In this document: positions 7,459-15,451 of the stretch, in pieces
Layout: the number at the start of each line of letters is the position of its first letter
How positions within the stretch are numbered: position 1 is the first letter of the stretch
NCBI GenBank assembly: GCA_015522385.1
Contig: WAMJ01000004.1
Coordinates: forward strand, 1 to 30,601
Source of the DNA: Candidatus Heimdallarchaeota archaeon
GTDB taxonomy: Archaea; Asgardarchaeota; Heimdallarchaeia; Heimdallarchaeales; Kariarchaeaceae
Length of the DNA stretch: 30,601 nucleotides
Reading direction: 5' to 3'
Notes under the pieces: generated by a model
Database searches by the model: none
Told to the model about the DNA's origin: nothing
What the model saw: the letters and a program-made list of their open reading frames with translations, nothing else
Made by a program: the position numbers and the translations under genes

Positions 7459-9165
7459 ATGGCGGAGCAGTTCAGTGCAATTTTTTGGGATTTCCAAAAC
7501 GTTAGGTACCTCACAGAGGTTCTCGAGTTCAGAAAAAAACTCAGGGGAGCAGTTCCAATCGCGAGAGTCTACATGGACAAGGACATGTTGGATGGGATCG
7601 TGAGACCCATCTACAACTCAGGATTTAGCATAATCGTCGTTCCACAAGGTATTAAGAACATCGCAGACGAGCAGATCATCATCGACATAACAGAGTTAAA
7701 CTCTCGGTATCCCGAGATTTCAAATTACTATATCATTAGCGGAGATGGGGACTTTTCATCCATCATACGACACCTCAAATCCTACGGAAAGAAAGTGGAA
7801 GTCGTCGCTAACCCGATCAATACGTCGAAGACACTGATCGAAGAGGCCCACGACTTCACATCAATAACCCAGAGCACAAGCTCTCAGAAACCCCAGAATG
7901 GCACTGTGATGGACTTAAATAGGGCACTTCACCTTTTTGACAGGGGGTTTGTAATGGCAGCACGTAAGAAGGTTCAGCCATCGCTGATTTCACTTAATAT
8001 GCGAAAAACTGATCCCTCATTCACTGGACCAAAGTCTGTCAAGAAGAACGGGAAACATTTATCGCAATTCAAGGATCTGGTTGTTGAGGCAGTGAAGTCT
8101 GGGAACTATAAGATAAACCCAGACGGGACTCTAACTCGGACAGATGGAAAGATAACGGTTGGAGAGGTCGTCGAGCTTCTGAAAGAGATATTTGACATGT
8201 CAAAGGAGAAAAAAGTAAATTTCCAATATCTAGTTACTGAGCTGAAGAAGAGAGACCCCAGATATACTGGAGCTAAATCGGTGTTAAATCTCGATGGAAA
8301 ACCATTCAGTAAGTTCTCACAGATCATCGACCATCTGGTACAGCAGACCGAGTACGTTGTGATGGACATGCAATACATTGTGAAGGACACAAGACCCTCC
8401 CCGTCAATGCCTATCTTTGAGAGGCTATCAGGGGATGACTGGAAACTTATCTTTCATACTTTGAGAGAGACGCTGGAAGGAGAGGAAGATACGTACCTTC
8501 TCTCATCAATCAACATTCGCAAGCGCATAATTCATCTTCGGAATTCCGAGATGTTCTCTACCCATGTCTCTAACAGAGAGGTCAATTCCATCATACACAA
8601 GCTGGTTGAAGAAGAGGTTATTCTTCAGGGAGAGAAGGACGGATATACAATCTGGTTGATCCCAGAAGACTATGAGGATAGAGCTCGCGAGTTCATCCAT
8701 GAACTACTCCCTCATATTGAAGTGTCAGAAGGTGCTGAGAGTGATCTGAAAGAGAAAATCATTAACAGCACATTGGCAAGAGAGGATTCAAGTTCGGATG
8801 TTTCACCAGCTCAAGAGAAGGCCATCATGGTAGACGAAGGTCAAAATTCAGTAGCAAACCATGAAGAGACCACGGTAGAAGACAAATACGTAGGCGCTGA
8901 AGATGATGACAAAGCTGTTCAAGTCGATGGGTACTCAATGAATGACGTAGACAATCACTACGAGGTCATTGGATCTCAGGTTAACATCGAGGGTATTGAC
9001 ATGCACCTTGTAGAGGAAGAACCAGACATGGAAAAAGATCATACAACGGAAGGAGGTGAAATCGCCAAAGAAATCTCCGAGGACATTATTGATGATGAAA
9101 CGATTTACGCATCTACCGATGATGATTATGATGATTTCGATTTTGATGACGAATTCGGGTACTGA
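7459..9165 (+). CDS. NYN-domain nuclease with two LOTUS-like repeats and acidic tail
   Basis: A 568-aa protein. Residues 1-135 form a NYN (PIN-like, LabA/DUF88) domain with acidic residues at the expected places: D11 in FWDFQN, D70/D76 in ADEQIIIDITEL, and D96/D98 in SGDGDF. NYN domains are metal-dependent RNases. Residues 171-220 and 252-303 are an internal duplication (shared pattern DPxxTGxKSV..GKxxSxF) that resembles OST-HTH/LOTUS domains, known RNA or G-quadruplex binders. Residues about 318-405 look like a winged helix. From about 425 the chain is low-complexity and highly acidic, ending in a D/F/Y-rich stretch. An RNA-processing or decay enzyme is likely, but its target is unknown. It is monocistronic; a terminator-like hairpin follows 77 nt after the stop. 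Confidence 0.88.
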   Translation: MAEQFSAIFWDFQNVRYLTEVLEFRKKLRGAVPIARVYMDKDMLDGIVRPIYNSGFSIIVVPQGIKNIADEQIIIDITELNSRYPEISNYYIISGDGDFSSIIRHLKSYGKKVEVVANPINTSKTLIEEAHDFTSITQSTSSQKPQNGTVMDLNRALHLFDRGFVMAARKKVQPSLISLNMRKTDPSFTGPKSVKKNGKHLSQFKDLVVEAVKSGNYKINPDGTLTRTDGKITVGEVVELLKEIFDMSKEKKVNFQYLVTELKKRDPRYTGAKSVLNLDGKPFSKFSQIIDHLVQQTEYVVMDMQYIVKDTRPSPSMPIFERLSGDDWKLIFHTLRETLEGEEDTYLLSSINIRKRIIHLRNSEMFSTHVSNREVNSIIHKLVEEEVILQGEKDGYTIWLIPEDYEDRAREFIHELLPHIEVSEGAESDLKEKIINSTLAREDSSSDVSPAQEKAIMVDEGQNSVANHEETTVEDKYVGAEDDDKAVQVDGYSMNDVDNHYEVIGSQVNIEGIDMHLVEEEPDMEKDHTTEGGEIAKEISEDIIDDETIYASTDDDYDDFDFDDEFGY

Positions 9166-9241
9166 ATGAATGAAATATGCAGACTATACCACTGATATTC
9201 TGGAAATTTTAGGTTATGATAGAAGAGACCGAGACCATGTT

Positions 9242-9272
9242 TTGCGTATAGTAAGGACTATGCGCAATTTTT
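9242..9272 (+). terminator. Hairpin plus T-tract after the NYN gene
   Basis: TTGCGTATAG (9242-9251) pairs with CTATGCGCAA (9258-9267) over 10 bp with one G-U pair and a 6-nt loop, followed by TTTTT at 9268-9272. A 7-bp GAGACCA/TGGTCTC pair lies outside it. The shape is that of an intrinsic terminator. Archaeal termination mainly needs the T-tract, so the hairpin may add stability or 3'-end protection. Confidence 0.5.
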
Positions 9273-9459
9273 AATCCCACTCCCATTTGGTCTCACACTA
9301 GATTACAAAATATCACAGCAGGACCCTTATTCCCATTGATTACTTCAGAAAATAGGTTACTGTTGATGTCATTTTGTAAATCTATATATTATCAAATGAG
9401 AGATTTTCAAAGCCTTCAAATTATTGATTAGGGCAAAGAGGAAGGTATTCAATTTGTTA

Positions 9460-9490
9460 TTATAAAATATTCCAATATTTAATTATAATA
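9460..9490. repeat. AT-only imperfect palindrome
   Basis: AAATATT-CC-AATATTT forms a perfect 7-bp arm pair around 9466-9481. The arms extend by six more A/T pairs (9460-9465 with 9485-9490) after a 3-nt bulge. It lies about 50 nt beyond the 3' end of the minus-strand methyltransferase gene, so it may serve as that gene's termination region. Confidence 0.4.
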
Positions 9491-9542
9491 TTGACTTAGA
9501 AAATCAAGATCTACCTAAGTGACCGTTCTTGACCAGTGGTGT

Positions 9543-10562
9543 TTATTCATTACTTGCTAATATCCCCCAATCTCTGATATCGATCTTTGAAAACTTAGAT
9601 CGAGCAACCTCAACAAATTCATCACGAGAGTGGAATCCTCTGAAGTCACCTCCGGCCATAAAGATTAGGCTCATCGTTCTGGCCATAGGATGCTCAGCAA
9701 ATGCATCTACTATCCGCAGACTCCCAGAAAGGTGCTGACTAATATTGTCTAAGAGGGTGGGGACATCATCAATATAACTTGTCATGTAATTCATGGTTAT
9801 GAGATCAAAGGTCTTGTCCTTTACAGATCCATGTTCCCAGATCTCCCTGATGACATCTGCGTTGACGAATTTAATCGATGCTTTCACTCCTTTACTGTTG
9901 AGCGTTGTAATGATCTCTCGGATCGTTCGGTCTATCTTCCTGTTAGCGAAATTTAATTGAATAGAGGCGTAGTCTACGAGAATAATGGTAAAATCCTTCT
10001 CCTTTGCAGCCATGATCTCTATCAGTCTTGGGAGCATGTTCCCATTTCCACATCCAAGATCCATGATAAGGTACTCCTCTTTGTCGGAGAGAGTGCTGCC
10101 ATCGAAATCAGCATACCTTTGCACTCCGAAATACTCATCGTCAAAGAGTGTGTTCCATACAACAGATGCATCAGGTTTTGTGTACATCGAACGACAGCAA
10201 TTCTCAATGTTAGAAGGAATATACTTAAGGATGTCCTCCACACCGACCACTCTCGGATCAGTTGATTCATAGGTAACTGGTTTGTATCCTTCGAAGCGGT
10301 AGATTCCTACTTCACGTGTGACGGAGTCGAGTGAGTCGAGGAGGTGCACGAGGTACTCCGAGGAGAATTTGGAGAGGATCTCCTCACGGTTCATTCCTTT
10401 CTTTAGAGATTCCTTCAAATCTCTGCCCCTTTCCCAGTTTTCGAACAGTTCAACTGATGCACGGTATTGTACGTAGTCGAGGAATTTCATCGAGACGTCC
10501 TCAGTTCCAACTTTCTCTCTTACTTCTTTCCTTGAGAAGATGTTTTTGACCCAGTTAAACAT
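9543..10562 (-). CDS. Class I SAM-dependent methyltransferase, novel subfamily
   Basis: A 339-aa protein from the chosen ATG. Residues 1-160 are a helical region with no family I recognise, beginning MFNWVKNIFSRKEV. The Rossmann methyltransferase core starts at motif I, YLIMDLGCGNGN (D168, G170, G172, G174), with an acidic strand-2 end near D197 (ILVDYA) and a motif IV-like FDLITMNYM. The substrate cannot be told. The start at 10562 is preferred over an upstream in-frame ATG at 10601 because ATGTTTAA overlaps the stop of the preceding gene by 8 nt and AGGTGG lies at a good Shine-Dalgarno distance. It is translationally coupled to the zinc-finger/winged-helix gene, so the two probably act together; modification of a nucleic acid or protein bound by the partner is conjecture. 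Confidence 0.8.
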   Translation of the reverse strand: MFNWVKNIFSRKEVREKVGTEDVSMKFLDYVQYRASVELFENWERGRDLKESLKKGMNREEILSKFSSEYLVHLLDSLDSVTREVGIYRFEGYKPVTYESTDPRVVGVEDILKYIPSNIENCCRSMYTKPDASVVWNTLFDDEYFGVQRYADFDGSTLSDKEEYLIMDLGCGNGNMLPRLIEIMAAKEKDFTIILVDYASIQLNFANRKIDRTIREIITTLNSKGVKASIKFVNADVIREIWEHGSVKDKTFDLITMNYMTSYIDDVPTLLDNISQHLSGSLRIVDAFAEHPMARTMSLIFMAGGDFRGFHSRDEFVEVARSKFSKIDIRDWGILASNE

Positions 10563-11436
10563 CGTACCACCTGTCCACGAGAGAGTCGTCTTTGTAGACA
10601 TACCTCACAACTCCCCAAAGCTCCATCATGAAGGCTATAGAGACAACTGATGCAATGTTGAGACCAGTCTCTTGTGCGACCTCCAACTGCGAGTACTTCC
10701 CTTCTTTGTAGTACGGCATGATCTTCCGAGCAATTTGCATTCCGCCATCACCAAAGAGTCTGACAAGGTGTCGGTCTACGTAGCTTCCCGAGAACTCATT
10801 TGTCCAGCCCATCCAGATGGTGGATGCCAGAGTCATATCAATACAGATTTGCTCGTCGACGTAGTCAGGTGGGAGATCTGCATGTTCTGCGATAAAGCCC
10901 ACCAAGGTTGAGATGACCACAAGATCTATGTTCTTCCCAATGTCCAATGCGGTCATAAGCTGTTCTATCCTCATTTTAATGTTCTCTATGTACTGTTCGT
11001 AGTTGGGATTGAGAGCAAAGGATATTGTATACAGACCAGTGGGGGAAGTCATTCTGTATGGGGTGTCTCCAAGTTCTCCGTAACTATATTTTGTCCTGAG
11101 AATGTCGGAGCTTACCTCGAAGAACTTGAAGACGGTATCAAATTCCTCATGATTCAGGAGTTCCTTCGACTCGAAATTGGTCTTGGGTTGGGGTATCCCT
11201 AGTTTCATGGACAAATTGTCGCTTCCTCCACTTCTCTGTGACCTTACATTATATTTCTTGTCGACCGATATGATCGTTGGGAGGAATCTGTCTTCTGTAC
11301 AAAGATGGTAATCGTTGTATCTGGTCAAACCGCCACTGGACTTCGCAATGTGGTAGGTGTGGTTTACTTTAACAAATCTTTTTTTTGAACAGAAATTACA
11401 AACATAAAAAATTGTTACAATCTCTTCTTGAAGCAC
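10555..11436 (-). CDS. Zinc-finger / winged-helix protein of unknown function
   Basis: A 293-aa protein. The N-terminus has C13-x2-C16 and, further on, H26, H30, H44 and C46, which look like metal ligands (FYVCNFCSKKR then NDYHLC). A VDKKYNVRSQ segment follows. Residues about 145-240 are helical and hydrophobic but not membrane-like. The C-terminal 45 residues (from EGKYSQLEVAQETGLNIASV) have helix-turn-helix character, with a wing-like VVRYVYKDD. I do not recognise the family; the arrangement suggests a DNA-binding sensor or regulator. The GTG start at 11436 is supported by a TATA box 27 nt upstream. The stop overlaps the start of the methyltransferase gene. The next gene upstream on the same strand is the ABC cluster, but a separate promoter lies between. 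Confidence 0.75.
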   Translation of the reverse strand: MLQEEIVTIFYVCNFCSKKRFVKVNHTYHIAKSSGGLTRYNDYHLCTEDRFLPTIISVDKKYNVRSQRSGGSDNLSMKLGIPQPKTNFESKELLNHEEFDTVFKFFEVSSDILRTKYSYGELGDTPYRMTSPTGLYTISFALNPNYEQYIENIKMRIEQLMTALDIGKNIDLVVISTLVGFIAEHADLPPDYVDEQICIDMTLASTIWMGWTNEFSGSYVDRHLVRLFGDGGMQIARKIMPYYKEGKYSQLEVAQETGLNIASVVSIAFMMELWGVVRYVYKDDSLVDRWYDV

Positions 11437-11458
11437 TATACCTTAGTATTACGCCAAG

Positions 11459-11468
11459 AAATATAAAC
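11459..11468 (-). promoter_or_regulatory. TATA box of the zinc-finger/methyltransferase operon
   Basis: The minus strand reads GTTTATATTT preceded by an AAAGC purine-rich BRE-like stretch, centred 27 nt before the GTG at 11436. The transcript would be leaderless with a GTG start. Confidence 0.65.
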
Positions 11469-11574
11469 GCTTTCTATTCATAAGGCTTCCTGACCAACCA
11501 AAGAATTCGACGAACCTATTGAAATTAATGACTTGACCATCTTTTGCTAAGGGAGAAATCTACTTATTGAGAAC

Positions 11575-12204
11575 TCAAATCGATTCAATTGGATAAATTT
11601 TCTGATTGTGAATAGTCACTCTCTCACCAAACGACTCCCACAACGAACTGTGTGAGACAACGATTACCAACTTGTCCTCCAAGCTGGATAGTGTATCGTA
11701 GATGATCCTGCTATTCCTCCCATCCAGTGATCCTGTCGGCTCGTCTAGGAGATAGATACCGACGTCTTTGCAGAGTTCACCACACAGTGCAACACGCTGT
11801 TTCTCACCCCCGCTCAACTCACGGATTTTTCTTCGTCTTAGATCTTCTATATTTAATATTTGCATGTACTGACCAACTAGTTGTTTTGCCCTGTGCCTAT
11901 CCACTCCGTTCAATCGTGCAGTGGACGTACAGTATTCCTTGACACTCTCATTCTGTGGAAGTGGGTGTGACTGGAGAAGGTATCCAATCTTTCTACGCGT
12001 GCGCTCATTTGGTGTCTCACCCTCAATCTTGACTCTCCCCTTGAAGTCCGTGATTATTCCGAGTATTGAGTGGAGGAGCGTGGTCTTTCCAGAGCCCGAT
12101 ATACCAGACACAATGTATTTCTTTCCACTGTCGAATACAAAGTTGGTGTCACTAAAGATCACCCTGTTCTTAAATTCAAGGTGTTCGATCTCTATCTCTA
12201 TCAT
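11575..12204 (-). CDS. ABC transporter ATP-binding protein (second subunit)
   Basis: A 209-aa ATPase with Walker A GISGSGKTT, Q-loop LLQSH, signature LSGGEKQRV, Walker B IYLLDEPTGSLD and switch histidine in VVSHS. All catalytic elements are intact. It is close to the MacB/LolD type of ATPase that serves FtsX-like permeases. The start chosen is ATG 12204, which forms an ATGA overlap with the stop of the preceding ATPase and has a GGGGTGG Shine-Dalgarno-like sequence; the GTG three codons earlier (12213) is less likely. It is the last gene of the ABC cluster. It differs clearly in sequence from its partner ATPase, so a heterodimeric motor is plausible. Confidence 0.93.
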   Translation of the reverse strand: MIEIEIEHLEFKNRVIFSDTNFVFDSGKKYIVSGISGSGKTTLLHSILGIITDFKGRVKIEGETPNERTRRKIGYLLQSHPLPQNESVKEYCTSTARLNGVDRHRAKQLVGQYMQILNIEDLRRRKIRELSGGEKQRVALCGELCKDVGIYLLDEPTGSLDGRNSRIIYDTLSSLEDKLVIVVSHSSLWESFGERVTIHNQKIYPIESI

Positions 12205-12848
12205 GTTTTCCACCCCTTTTTTTCCAAGACCATGGTATTCTTATGCTTCAATTCTGGGTCATGAGTACTCACAATTGTTACACAGTCTGCAGAGCTGGTG
12301 TATTCCTGAATCATATTCCAGACTATTTCACGGTTCCTCTGATCCAAGTGAGCAGTAGGTTCGTCACAGATCAGGAGTGAGGGTGTTCTACCTATTTCTC
12401 TGGCGACCATGAACCTCCTCAGCTCTCCTCCAGAGAAGCTCATGATACTGTTGTCCATAATTTTTAACAGGTCCAGTTTTTCAAGAACTGCTTCACTCAC
12501 CTCGGAGCCAAAGAGAAGTAGATTCTCCCTAGGGCTTAACCTGAAGTCTATCGTGTCTTGGGGGAATTGGTTCACGTATCCCACCTGCCTAAGAAATCTG
12601 CTCTTCCTACTCCCCTTCATCGTATTAATCACAAGGTCATTGAAGGTTATCTTCCCAGCTGTTGGTCTGATCCTTCCGAGGATAAGCTCGATCAACGTCG
12701 TTTTCCCAACTCCGCTCTCTCCCATCACGACTAGCAGCCGATTGTCTTGATCCAGGGTAAAGGATATATCGGAGAGGACAGTGAAGTTTAACTCATCCTC
12801 GACGGGATGGTTGTACACCTTGGTCAAGTTCTGTACCTTTAACTTCAT
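12201..12848 (-). CDS. ABC transporter ATP-binding protein (first subunit)
   Basis: A 215-aa ATPase from ATG 12848 (MKLKVQNLTKVY). It has Walker A GESGVGKTT, Q-loop region VNQFPQ, signature FSGGELRRF, Walker B LLICDEPTAHLD and H-loop VSTHD. The signature is slightly unusual (F for L, E-L-R for the common Q-Q-R) but workable. The start at 12848 is chosen because GGAGTGA lies seven bases upstream and the previous gene stops only 5 nt before it; an extended reading to 12905 would run into the permease gene. It is likely one half of the motor for the 853-aa permease. Confidence 0.93.
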   Translation of the reverse strand: MKLKVQNLTKVYNHPVEDELNFTVLSDISFTLDQDNRLLVVMGESGVGKTTLIELILGRIRPTAGKITFNDLVINTMKGSRKSRFLRQVGYVNQFPQDTIDFRLSPRENLLLFGSEVSEAVLEKLDLLKIMDNSIMSFSGGELRRFMVAREIGRTPSLLICDEPTAHLDQRNREIVWNMIQEYTSSADCVTIVSTHDPELKHKNTMVLEKKGWKT

Positions 12849-12853
12849 CACAA

Positions 12854-15415
12854 TCACTCCGCGTACCTTAGCTCCATCGCGATGTCCATCCTCGATAGAA
12901 TCCAATACTCATAGAGCAAAGATAGAGCAAAAGGAATCGAAAGTAGCAATGAGTATCCAAGCAATGTTTCTGGTCTTATTTTCAAAACCTCCTCGATTCG
13001 GAAATCAAAACCTGCCGCCCTCTCCAGTCCCCAAACTGCCACTGTGAAAAACAAGGCGACTGCAATTAAAACGGAGAATACTGCGGAGAAATAGGCTTTG
13101 AAGTAGTACAACTTCATACCTCGTGAATTCGTCAGAAAATGGATTGCGAAGGATTCCCGATGTTGCTTCAATCCAGTGTCTCTATACACCAACACCATGG
13201 ATATCCCGATATAGACAATCAAGAGATTAATTAATGCTAACGGGGAGATCGCAGAAAGCAATGATGAGCTTACGTCGTATGACGAATCCTCAAGTTTCCC
13301 TTCGTAATCAATCTGATCTGAAAATATCATCAGTAGTTGATTCAGGAAAACACGGGGGTGATCTATGGTGTTAATATAAAAGGTGATGTCGACAAGACCA
13401 ATATTGTAAATTTCTAACATATTCTCCATGTCAATTATTGAGCTTATCACAGAATTAGTGAGTTTTCTTCCACGGAGTTGGGAAGCGAACCCCGCGACAA
13501 CCAGAGAGATAATGGATGTCTCCCCAGTAAACGTCAGGTTCTCATCTAACGGGTAGTACTCCTTGAGGTCATCACTCAGGACAATTGACCCATTGCTCAG
13601 ACCTTCTATCCAACCCCAATCAAGTCTGGGAAATTCAAGTGCATAGTTCCCTAACCCATTTGGATCGAATCCATAAAGACTCTCAACAAATGGAGGTACC
13701 CCCTTATCCATGAACGGGAATTGTGCAAAGAATTCGACATAATAGGAACTGACTTCCGTGCTATTTCGGAGAAATCCATCCATCTTCGTCCAATCATCTC
13801 CTCTGTATTCAATCACCAAATCATTCTGGTAGTATTTTTGCTCAAGGGATGTTTCAACAATATCGACGATTAGAGCCACGTACAGACTGCTCAGGACGAG
13901 AGCTGATATCATAATCAATGCAAAGCTCTTCCCAATTGTTCGTCCAATCCAAATCTTCGAGAATCTGTTGACAACCAAATACTCCCTTCTAACGTTGAAC
14001 CTGGACAGGATATTCAAGAAGAGGTCGAAGCTTTTGAGTATCGTGATTGCAATGACTATTACGAGAAACATACTCAAGAGAATTATGTAGGTAGTGAAGT
14101 TGAGATCGGTGAAACGTAGAACGATGTTGTAAGACATCACAGAGGGGTATAGTAAATTTGTGATACGGGCGGGACTGAACCTGAGATCTGGGAGGTCAAA
14201 TGACTTTCTGTACGTCTCGTACGCACCAATAATGTTAGAGACAACTAGATAGCTGAAGTATATCGTCAAGGTAGCTCCAGTGTTATCCACGTTGTAGAAC
14301 GTATCGTCAAATACCCCGGGCATTAGGAAAGCAACTGATATTCGGCCTATAGTAAGAAACAATTGAGTTACTCCAATTGCAGGGAGGATAAAGAGAGCAT
14401 TTGACAGAATAACATACAGAAAGATCTCCTTCCTGCCCCACCCTCTTCTAAATAGCTCTCCCTCTATCTTAGAATTTCTGAGCTTAACGAGATTATTGAC
14501 CATGTAAAGCCCGTAGAGTACTAAGAGCTGGGTAAAGAGGACAATGCCCATTCGAAAGATATTGAATGTCATCAGGGGTATCAGTTTTTCAAAGCTCCCC
14601 ACAAATGGTGTATCGAAGGTAATTGTCAAATTTATACCACCGATTGAGGTCAGACCATAATTCAGAAATTCGACAAAACGAGTGATTCGATCTCCTGTAT
14701 CGGCGTCGTACGCCATGAGCACATTCTCCTCTTTAGTAAATGTGTAACCTAGTGCAAAACGGGATTGTTGCGGAACATTATCTGTTTGTTCCATAATATC
14801 CAAAGTCATGAATACTGCTATCCAAGGGTCTTTGGTACCACCTATTTGTACTACGCTACTTGAGAAAAGGACACTACTCATGAGCTCAACTGCATCCTCA
14901 TCCACCTCTATCACTGTATAGTTCTGGACTTTGGATAGCCCTGTAAGATTCAAACCTTTGAAATTTTGTCCGTTATTAGTCACTGCTACTACTTGAATTC
15001 CTTCGTCGACTGAATAGGTGGTTCTTAGTATGTCCATTAAAACAGGATTCGGATAATATGCTACCGCAGAAGAATAATTTACCACATCGATATCCCACTC
15101 GATTAAAAACTCCAAACGAGATTGGTTGTAACTTAGGTACTTAGTTTCCATATTCCTTTCGAACTGCTTGGCAAATTCTTGCTCTGCTTGTGTAATAAAC
15201 GACTTTTGTTGGGCATCACCACTAATATAAAGATCAAAAGATTCCACCTGTTCTGTTACTGAGTTCTCCACAACCTTGCTATGGATGAAAAAAGGACTTA
15301 TGTTAGATAGCTCATAATCAATCAACACGGCTGTTGACAGAAACATCGAGATAAATAGAACTCCAAATACATACTCCTTCCTCCTTGCTTTGAACAAAAT
15401 ACCAATCTTTTTCAT
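12854..15415 (-). CDS. FtsX-like ABC transporter permease, double-length
   Basis: An 853-aa membrane protein with two FtsX/MacB-type halves in one chain. Segment 1 is a membrane helix (about 15-34), followed by a 250-residue extracytoplasmic domain and a group of helices from about 290. The intervening loop RNSKIEGELFRRGWGRKEIF resembles the coupling segment of FtsX permeases. The second half starts with a helix (IGKSFALIMISALVLSSLYV), has a second large external domain, and ends with three helices. About ten helices in total make it comparable to two fused 4-TM subunits. Such systems extract or move lipoproteins, lipids or peptides across the membrane; the cargo is unknown. The two ATPase genes follow at once, and a secreted-protein gene precedes with a gap of 26 nt. 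Confidence 0.88.
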   Translation of the reverse strand: MKKIGILFKARRKEYVFGVLFISMFLSTAVLIDYELSNISPFFIHSKVVENSVTEQVESFDLYISGDAQQKSFITQAEQEFAKQFERNMETKYLSYNQSRLEFLIEWDIDVVNYSSAVAYYPNPVLMDILRTTYSVDEGIQVVAVTNNGQNFKGLNLTGLSKVQNYTVIEVDEDAVELMSSVLFSSSVVQIGGTKDPWIAVFMTLDIMEQTDNVPQQSRFALGYTFTKEENVLMAYDADTGDRITRFVEFLNYGLTSIGGINLTITFDTPFVGSFEKLIPLMTFNIFRMGIVLFTQLLVLYGLYMVNNLVKLRNSKIEGELFRRGWGRKEIFLYVILSNALFILPAIGVTQLFLTIGRISVAFLMPGVFDDTFYNVDNTGATLTIYFSYLVVSNIIGAYETYRKSFDLPDLRFSPARITNLLYPSVMSYNIVLRFTDLNFTTYIILLSMFLVIVIAITILKSFDLFLNILSRFNVRREYLVVNRFSKIWIGRTIGKSFALIMISALVLSSLYVALIVDIVETSLEQKYYQNDLVIEYRGDDWTKMDGFLRNSTEVSSYYVEFFAQFPFMDKGVPPFVESLYGFDPNGLGNYALEFPRLDWGWIEGLSNGSIVLSDDLKEYYPLDENLTFTGETSIISLVVAGFASQLRGRKLTNSVISSIIDMENMLEIYNIGLVDITFYINTIDHPRVFLNQLLMIFSDQIDYEGKLEDSSYDVSSSLLSAISPLALINLLIVYIGISMVLVYRDTGLKQHRESFAIHFLTNSRGMKLYYFKAYFSAVFSVLIAVALFFTVAVWGLERAAGFDFRIEEVLKIRPETLLGYSLLLSIPFALSLLYEYWILSRMDIAMELRYAE

Positions 15416-15441
15416 TCAACCAACAATCCATTAACTTCTAT

Positions 15442-15451
15442 CTATATATAG
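15442..15451 (-). promoter_or_regulatory. TATA-like box overlapping a stop codon, before the permease
   Basis: The minus strand reads CTATATATAG, and its last three bases are the TAG stop of the secreted-protein gene. It is centred about 31 nt before the permease ATG (15415). It could give the permease and ATPases their own promoter within the cluster. Confidence 0.4.

Larger units (their letters stand above)
9166..9542. other. AT-rich convergent intergenic region
   Basis: This 377-nt gap lies between convergent genes and shows no coding frame that I can support. It contains the hairpin terminator of the NYN gene, the AT-only palindrome and several A/T runs. A bidirectional termination zone explains it adequately. 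Confidence 0.6.

Noticed and set aside
10563..10601. Extended N-terminus of the methyltransferase starting at ATG 10601
   Set aside because: It would overlap the upstream gene by 47 nt; the later ATG has a Shine-Dalgarno-like site and the usual stop/start overlap.
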